A stretch of 64,000 nucleotides of DNA from Sialis fuliginosa (lineage: Eukaryota; Arthropoda; Insecta; Megaloptera; Sialidae): contig OY540813.1 of assembly GCA_961205875.1 (NCBI GenBank), positions 17,207,001 through 17,271,000 of the forward strand, read 5' to 3'. Positions within the stretch are counted from its first letter, which is position 1, and every line of letters begins with the position of its first letter. The notes under the pieces are model-generated. The model had not been told where the DNA came from and did no database searches. It worked only from the letters and a program-made list of their open reading frames with translations. Positions 58,061 to 64,000 of the stretch are shown here, piece by piece. The position numbers and the translations under genes are program-made.

Positions 58061-60333
58061 TATATACTCGAATAAATATTTGTTATCAAAAAATTTAATA
58101 CAAGGAAACTGATACTTCTCACCTTATAGCCAAACTTTTCTTGAAGGAATTAGAAAGAAGGAGCATTTTTTTATTAACTTGTTCTAGGCATCATAGAGAG
58201 TACGTACCTACCTAACTGAAATCTTTTCATAGGGTTATTTCTGGAAGGTTTTTTATCTTTAAATAACGGATTTCTCTTGTAAATTTTTTAAAACATCTCA
58301 GGTTCTATTAGTCGGATAGCAAAAATAAAAAAATAATATAGTAATATATTAATTTTTAATTGTTTTTTTAATAGGATTTTTAACAGTTTTTTTATAACAA
58401 AAAAAATGTTTTATTTTTATTTTTGCAATCCGATCAATATAACTGAAGGAATTTTGTACTTACAAGAAAAACTGTAAAAAGCCGGATTTTTTTCAAAAAG
58501 GTAAAAAATATCTTCCGGTGGTCGTCTAATGTGATGTCTAGAACAAGATTATAAAAGGGATTGATCTGTTCTTCTAGTTTATTATTTAAGAATATTTTCG
58601 CTAATATGACTTCACTTCTTTGAACAACTAAAAAATTACGCAAAAAATAAAACAAAATTTTTAAATATGTCTAATATTTAACAAATACATACAATAAGAT
58701 TTTTTTATATTCCAAACAATCCAAACACATACGTTTCATGCATTAAGGATAATCTATCTAAAATATTTTGTCAGTATAATACTTTAATCCCGCACAATCC
58801 TCTGCTAGTGTATTAGCTTCGTTACCAATTCGCAGCCGTTCTACTCATTTAAAATTAATGCGAATGAATTTAATTAATATAATAAGGGAAAACAAAATTC
58901 CTAAGATTTATAAACTTAAAATATGCAAACATGAAAAACTTCCAATGTTTTACATTTATTAAAATAAATTTTTGTTTTTAGTTTAAGGAAGTTTTTAATT
59001 TTTATTTAATGTATTGTATTACATAATAAGCAACATATTGATAGATGCCACCATCACATACAACCATATTTTAGCACCGTTGAAAAAAAATTGTAAACAT
59101 GAATTTTCTGTAAAAGGAGATACTTAACCCCCTCATCTGCGTTAAGTGAACTATCTGATATTTTTTAGAATTATATTATATTTAAATCTAAAACCTTGAG
59201 GAAAAGCGGAATTAGATATTTTGTCTGCAATTAAAAAAAATCACTAAATAAGAAAAATATGTACAGTTTTTTGGGATGGGCTTGTTTTTTGTAATTCTCA
59301 TGAACTCATTAACTTCTGATTAGTTTTCATATAAAATAACAGTCCACTTTTTAAAGAATCATCCTGTATAACAAAATCAGGTTAGTTTTTTTTATAAATA
59401 ACTTAATAAAGTATAAAAAAATGTTCTCATATTTTTTTTCTATTAATAAAATAAATTCTATAATTCAAAAACGAACCTAAAAATACACAGTATACTATTT
59501 ATGACAACGACATAACTATATGTTAATCTAAAAAAAAGATTGAAATATATTTCAGAACTAGTTACCAGCTTTAGAATCTACAAACATGAAGAATAAGTAA
59601 GAACAACAATCGTATATTATCTATTTAACCATAACAATTTTAACTTTCGTTGGAAAAAAAACTACCATATGTTTCATTTTCCCCAAATTTCAACTTACCC
59701 CACTTGACCTTATTTAATAAAAATTTGACAAGAAATTTTAAAATAATTTTTAAAGTGATTTATTGTGTTAAACTTTTCTTCATTCATATTTTTATATTAC
59801 AATTTTATTTAAAACTTACACCGGCATTTCATTTAAATGTGTACATAAAAATCATTCAAATTTTTTCATACGCAAAGAAAAATTAAATAATAAAAAAGGA
59901 GAAAACTTTAAATAAACATAACGCATACATCTATCGTTTCTTTTTAATACAACCACAATTATATGAATAAAACATACCTCACGTGTATGGTACGTGAGAA
60001 CCAAGCAGACTATGTTTTTTTTCATATTTCGTATGATTTACAGCTTTCTCAGCTAATTCATTTATTAATATACTTCTACTTACAAAGTATAACTTTGTGT
60101 TGTGCCTACATTTAAAATATTTAATAAATCTTCTGGATTGAGCTTTACCGCATCATATAAATTATATTTATATGCATTAATTATTAATTCAAGTACGGTC
60201 ATATCGGTGGTAGGTAGGTTTCTCTTTTAAAATGAAGAAGGCTTTTTTATAATATAATAATGTTCATATTCGTATAAGGTTTATAATTTATGATTTGATT
60301 TTTCTTAACCTAAAATCAAATAAAATTTCTTGA
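58061..60333. other. Non-coding A+T-rich DNA
   Basis: Low-complexity frames of 73-78 codons (58434-58655 minus, 59650-59886 plus) lack any domain. ttaaagaatcatcctgtata near 59352 resembles a repeat terminus. No gene called. Confidence 0.35.
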
Positions 60334-60390
60334 GGCTTCCGCGGTGATCTTGATATGGATCTTGGCTTCTGGGTGTAATCCAAGATCCAT
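60334..60390. repeat. Hairpin family H, copy 4 (internally deleted)
   Basis: ggcttccgcggtgatcttga precedes atggatcttgg-cttctgggtgtaat-ccaagatccat, so the outer arms are kept and the interior is lost. Confidence 0.75.
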
Positions 60391-60757
60391 GTTATAATAT
60401 AAAACATTAAAAGTGAAAATTGTATGATAATAAAATATGAGCAGGCGCATGGGGCGCTAGTTGAGGGTCTCACGAGGCCCGTATTTTATCTATACCTTTT
60501 TTTACCAAAACAATTTTTTTAATATTACTTTTGGTCTCAGGAGAAAATCATTTCGTATTAAAATTATGTATTAATATTAATTTTTTGGTGAGAATAATTT
60601 TGGATAACAATATGAAATGCAGTCCAAATTCTTAGGATTGCATTTCATAGCATTTCTATTTGAATTTTTGAGGCAATAATCTTTATCTTTGTTATAAAAA
60701 TGATTAAAAAAAAACTTTGACAACAATGCTTTTAAATTTAATGTGATTTTGTCCTAC
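60391..60757. other. Non-coding; small GC patch
   Basis: 60430-60485 (gagcaggcgcatggggcgct, cacgaggcccgtattttat) is flanked by ataaaata/tattttat and may be a minimal inverted element; the rest is A+T-rich. Confidence 0.35.
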
Positions 60758-61553
60758 ATACAGTGTCCAAGATAAGCGTGATATGCATGGGAATTTCTTA
60801 AACGGTAAGAGATACAGATTCGGTAAATGAGACAAATTATTTGTAAGGAAGGGGTGAGTATTACTATAACAAAAAATATTAATAATTTTATGTGGTTTAG
60901 GCGGTATATCCAAAAAAAAATCAGAAATTCGTAAATGGCTATAACTTTTTTGTCAAAGGTACTTTTTGTTTGTGGTTTCTTAAATCACTTTTTGTGTAGA
61001 ATTGATTGGCATATTTAGAATTTTTATATCACTTTTAGTTTCCTAGTTAACTTTAGTTTTTTTTATGGGCCACTAAGTTGGCTATAGCATATCTGAATGT
61101 GTTTTTTTTACTCTACTTGACTACGATGTGTCACTTGTTATATTTATTTTCGAAAATAAGTCGAAGTACTAAATACTAGTGATATTTATTAGTATATTAT
61201 ATTTTATTACAAATATTTAAGTAGGGCATGAAAAACAAAAATTGTTAAACGAAAATCACAAAAAACAACAATCAAAATAATAAATTAATATTTGGAAACA
61301 ATAAACTATTACAAAAAAATGTTCTTACTTTTTTCGAAAATAAATATGACAAGTTACATATCGTTGTCGAGTAAAAACCCCGTTCAAATATGCTATAACC
61401 AACTTTGTGGCCCATCAGAAAAACCGCCTAAACCACATATAATTATTAATATTTTTTGATGTACAAATAATTCATCTCATTTAACCGAATCTGGATCTCT
61501 TACCGTTTAGGAAATTCCCATGCATTTCACGCTTATCTTGGACACCTTGTATA
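60758..61553. mobile_element. About 800-bp foldback element
   Basis: tacagtgtccaagataagcg, atgcatgggaatttc, taaacggtaagagat, gtggtttaggcggt at the left are mirrored at the right: accgcctaaaccaca, atctcttaccgttta, gaaattcccatgcat, cgcttatcttggacaccttgta. Inner arms also pair: gggccactaagttggctata with tataaccaactttgtggccc, and tttattttcgaaaataag with cttttttcgaaaataaat. The left arm carries about 150 extra bases (60907-61055). A 69-codon minus frame in it is a shadow. Confidence 0.8.
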
Positions 61554-63361
61554 CATATATTTATTAAATACTTATAGGGGACTGTAAAAATGAAAAATAG
61601 TTAAAGTACGAACATTTATTTCTAATTGGCATTATATTACTACTTACACACTTACAAATTTAAAAATTAAAACGCTTTGTAGATACGTTTTTTGTTATTC
61701 TACTTATGAAATCAATAAGTTTAAGTTAACGTACTTGTAAAAAATGTTTACTAGGAAATAAACAACAAAGATATTTTTTATTTGAAATTAAAACATCACG
61801 AATGGTATAGAAGGGTAATAAAAGGAGTAAAAATAGGAAATAAATTTCAAGAGTTTCATAAATCACAGTGTAGACAAAGCAGCAAATGTTAGAATAGTCT
61901 ACTTTACACCCATTAATGTGTCAAACAAGTTTTAGATATTTCTCGTTCAAGCAATACTACTGTATATGTATAATGTATGTATGTATATTATATATATATG
62001 TGCATGTATATAACATGTCAGAAGCAATATAAGATAATCAAAATATGAAAATAATTTTATTTTTAGACTTTATAGGTTTCAAATTTAGTGAACCTTCCCT
62101 TTTATATCAAAACCATGTCTTCAATTACTATATATTATACTCGTAGCAAAAATCAGATAAATTAAAAATATTGATATAATTATTTTTTGTCATAGATTTT
62201 CTCTATCAATCATTGTTTTCTGGACCAACCTTTCATCGCAAGTTGCAATTTTGATTTAAGGGTATTTATCGCGACTTGAGTACATTCAAATTTAGTATGC
62301 ATTAAAATGTTTGATAATCGATAAGGCATTTTGAGTTTAATTAGTTTGAATTAAGTATACCTTACTATTATAACATTTTTCAGCATTGCAGCTATCGCAA
62401 TCACGTCGTTTTCTGACGTGCTCTGGTCGGTATAATTTTATGTATTTATATAACGTGCCTTGGAATAATATATATGTTCTATAAAACGTCACGAATATTG
62501 ATTCAAAATATCCCCACATTGTGCGAAAATCTTGTAGCATTATGGATTTACAAAATACTGAAACAACTTACAATTGTCATTGTCCGTGGAACGGAAATAA
62601 GTGGATAAAACTCTTAACAATTCTTGATATAAGCCTTTATTAACATTTTATATTGTCTTACTTACCTACATAAATCATTTGAAATACTCGACAAATATAA
62701 TGTAATGAATAATATAAAATTATTAAAGCTTTAGTAATATACATAAAATATTAAGTTCTGAAGTAGAAAATGAAAAAGTATAAATTGTTAAAACAATTTA
62801 TAAAACTTTTATCTATGTACATTTTATTATTATTTATATATAAAATATATGTGCATTTTATTTCTTATTTATTAATAAGCTAATATACAGGTGCTTTAGT
62901 TTAATATAAAAACTAAACAAAGTAAATAAATACATATAAATTATTGCATTTGATCAAAATAATTATTTTTTTTAAGTTTGGAATATTTTTATTTTTCACG
63001 AATAAAATGTTTATTGTTACAGAGTTTGTAATTTAACATAATAAAAATAAAACTTTTTATTGATCTATATACATATGTACATGCAGTATACTTGAGTTTG
63101 AAAAACCGCAATACATTGAAAGCGTTAAATTTGTAATAACGATAAATTTTAACAATTGCTAATAACTAATAATAAATATTTTTAATAAGAATGATTTTAC
63201 AATAAAATAACAATGCAATTAAAATTGATATAAATACGTATTAACAGAAACAAATGAATATAAAATAAACTTTTCAATAACATTCAAATCTCTAATTAAC
63301 AAATACTTGAACTAAATTATACGCATAATCAAAGAACAAATGCAAGAACTAACTTTTGAAT
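61554..63361. other. Intronic A+T-rich DNA next to the exon
   Basis: A tatatgtataatgtatgtatg microsatellite-like tract lies at 61970-62015. 62380-62420 (gcagctatcgcaatcacgtc) is less A+T-rich. No exon signature is seen. Confidence 0.4.
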
Positions 63362-63397
63362 CTATGAATTGCACTCCACTTTGTAAATTAAAACAGA

Positions 63398-63403
63398 ACT
63401 TAC
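63398..63403 (-). other. 5' splice donor of the NaCP60E exon
   Basis: Read on the minus strand, the exon ends ...GAC GAG and is followed by GTAAGT, a perfect consensus donor. Translation past it gives a short non-homologous tail to a TAG at 63362-63364. This supports termination of the exon here rather than a stop of the protein. Confidence 0.85.
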
Positions 63404-64000
63404 CTCGTCGTAGATAAAATTATCAATCTCTTCGAGCGGGCGTCCGTACAATTTAGTCGGGAAGGGTTCATATTTTTTCGGTAGAACAGCTCCATCCTCG
63501 ACGCTTTCTTTACGCTTTGGCTGAAATCCATATTGGCGCACTAGTTGAATTGTTTTGTTGTTATCTATTCGATCCAGGGATTCCTTTGTAAATGGCCTTA
63601 CTTCGACTGGATTATTACCCGATTCACCACTAGACGTCGGATCTTTTTCAGCTGGTATCGGTACCGACACCGATAAGAGTTCTTTCTTAGAATTATCTAG
63701 AGAGATTATACTCGGAGGACGCGATTTAGACTTCTTGCCGTTTTTAGGTACACTGTTTGCATCTTGTTTCTGGCCATTTGGGGACGTCAAACATTTGGGA
63801 GACTTTTTATCAGAAGATACAGAATCGGTTACCGACGATGGCGAAGGTACATCTAAAACCAAAGGATGTTCAATACATTCAACTCTCTCGCTTTTGGTAA
63901 CGTCGCCGTTATCTCGGGGGTCAATTGTGGTTCCGTGGCCATTTATCACAGTTTCAATAACACGACGTCCTCCGTTAATAAGCGAAGAAGATTGATCTTC
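63404..64000 (-). CDS. NaCP60E: NaCP60E (DSC1/BSC1) sodium-channel-like cation channel, N-terminal exon, partial
   Basis: This is an early coding exon of the insect channel known as NaCP60E, DSC1 or BSC1. That family is related to the para sodium channel but conducts divalent and monovalent cations in neurons. The minus-strand frame is open for 199 codons, from the window edge (starting Glu-Asp-Gln-Ser) to a GAG codon at 63404-63406 followed by GTAAGT. No in-window ATG starts it; the residue at 63947-63949 is an internal Val (GTG), so the true start lies outside. Residues 1 to about 130 are a Ser/Pro/Lys-rich, poorly conserved cytoplasmic tail. Residues 135-145 read RPFTKESLDRI, matching the RPFTRESL block of sodium-channel N termini. 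Residues 183-199 read LYGRPLEEIDNFIYDE after a Lys, the family's signature just before segment S1 of domain I. No membrane segment lies in this exon. The splice phase is 0. The family call rests on recalled motifs. A para-type channel is the alternative, but para has a different block here (ELASTPLEDID). Confidence 0.85.

Larger units (their letters stand above)
1..63403 (-). other. Putative very long intron of NaCP60E
   Basis: Minus-strand sequence downstream of the donor shows no exon resembling the next expected channel segment (start of domain I, S1-S2) and no other host gene. The DNA is A+T-rich and dominated by MITEs, retroposon tails and microsatellites, as expected of an intron. It is inferred that the intron spans to the left edge. 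A short exon of under 60 codons could be missed by eye, and part of the window could be intergenic if this were a terminal exon, but the donor argues against that. Confidence 0.55.

Noticed and set aside
63555-63995. 146-codon plus-strand ORF opposite the NaCP60E exon
   Set aside because: It is the antisense shadow of a real exon; the minus strand has the channel motifs and the splice donor.
1-64000. tRNA or rRNA genes
   Set aside because: I looked for the tRNA box B word (ggttcgaatcc-like) and rRNA blocks. Isolated ggttcgaa words at 1412 and 7374 are not accompanied by a cloverleaf.

Overview
This is a eukaryotic, almost certainly insect, nuclear window. It is very A+T-rich, has no bacterial-style gene packing, and is crowded with small non-autonomous transposable elements. 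The only clear protein-coding sequence of a host gene is at the far right end on the minus strand. There, 199 in-frame codons (64000 down to 63404) run off the window edge and stop at a consensus splice donor. The encoded stretch carries the N-terminal signature of the insect sodium-channel-like cation channel NaCP60E (DSC1/BSC1): an RPFTKESL block, then an LYGRPLEEIDNFIYDE block just before the first membrane domain. Several repeats resemble those I associate with Lepidoptera (repeats ending in 'aggaacccttatag' followed by gtctgtctgtc, TTAA-flanked elements, 'cccgcggcttcgctcgcg' retroposon heads). Lepidoptera is therefore my best guess at the order, held with low to moderate confidence.

Everything to the left (1-63403) has no recognisable NaCP60E exon on the minus strand. 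The simplest reading is that the window is mostly one very long intron downstream of an early exon of that gene. The six-frame ORFs of 60-110 codons scattered through it look like chance products of A+T-rich DNA or pieces of repeats.

Layout. 1-2.9 kb: a foldback element, a hAT-like 'ccgg' repeat, a 22-bp palindrome and a rearranged retroposon fragment. 2.9-18 kb: mostly featureless A+T-rich DNA with retroposon tails, a mariner-type MITE at 14.2 kb and a tail at 17.1 kb. 18-28 kb: a MITE, local tandem duplications, a perfect 22-bp hairpin, a complete minus-strand retroposon, a CA tract and an 87-bp pogo-type MITE. 28-33 kb: a LINE fossil, several MITEs, an interrupted retroposon and a 739-bp TTAA-flanked piggyBac-like element. 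34.0-35.45 kb: a repeat-poor stretch rich in ATTGT/ACAAT and TAATTA motifs, the best candidate for an intronic enhancer. 35.5-42.4 kb: a Penelope/hammerhead-like relic, a 640-bp near-palindrome, a pogo-like element with a nested stem, and a cluster of hairpin MITEs. 44-53 kb: a hAT MITE, a small ORF at 46.1 kb with a possible TATA box and poly(A) signal, an RT fossil, three TIR elements in 2 kb, an exact 175-bp duplication and a TTAA element. 53-61.6 kb: more hairpin elements, tandem duplications, a hAT MITE with a perfect 8-bp target duplication, and an 800-bp foldback. 61.6-63.4 kb: plain intronic DNA leading to the exon.

The two most unusual signals not explained by common repeats are the 46.1-kb mini-gene candidate and the dispersed inverted-repeat family (30.1, 41.1, 53.6 and 60.3 kb). 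One copy of that family holds a CTGAAGA...GAAAC core like that of hammerhead ribozymes. I saw no tRNA, rRNA or CRISPR array. Element classes are assigned from terminal motifs only, since no transposase gene is present.
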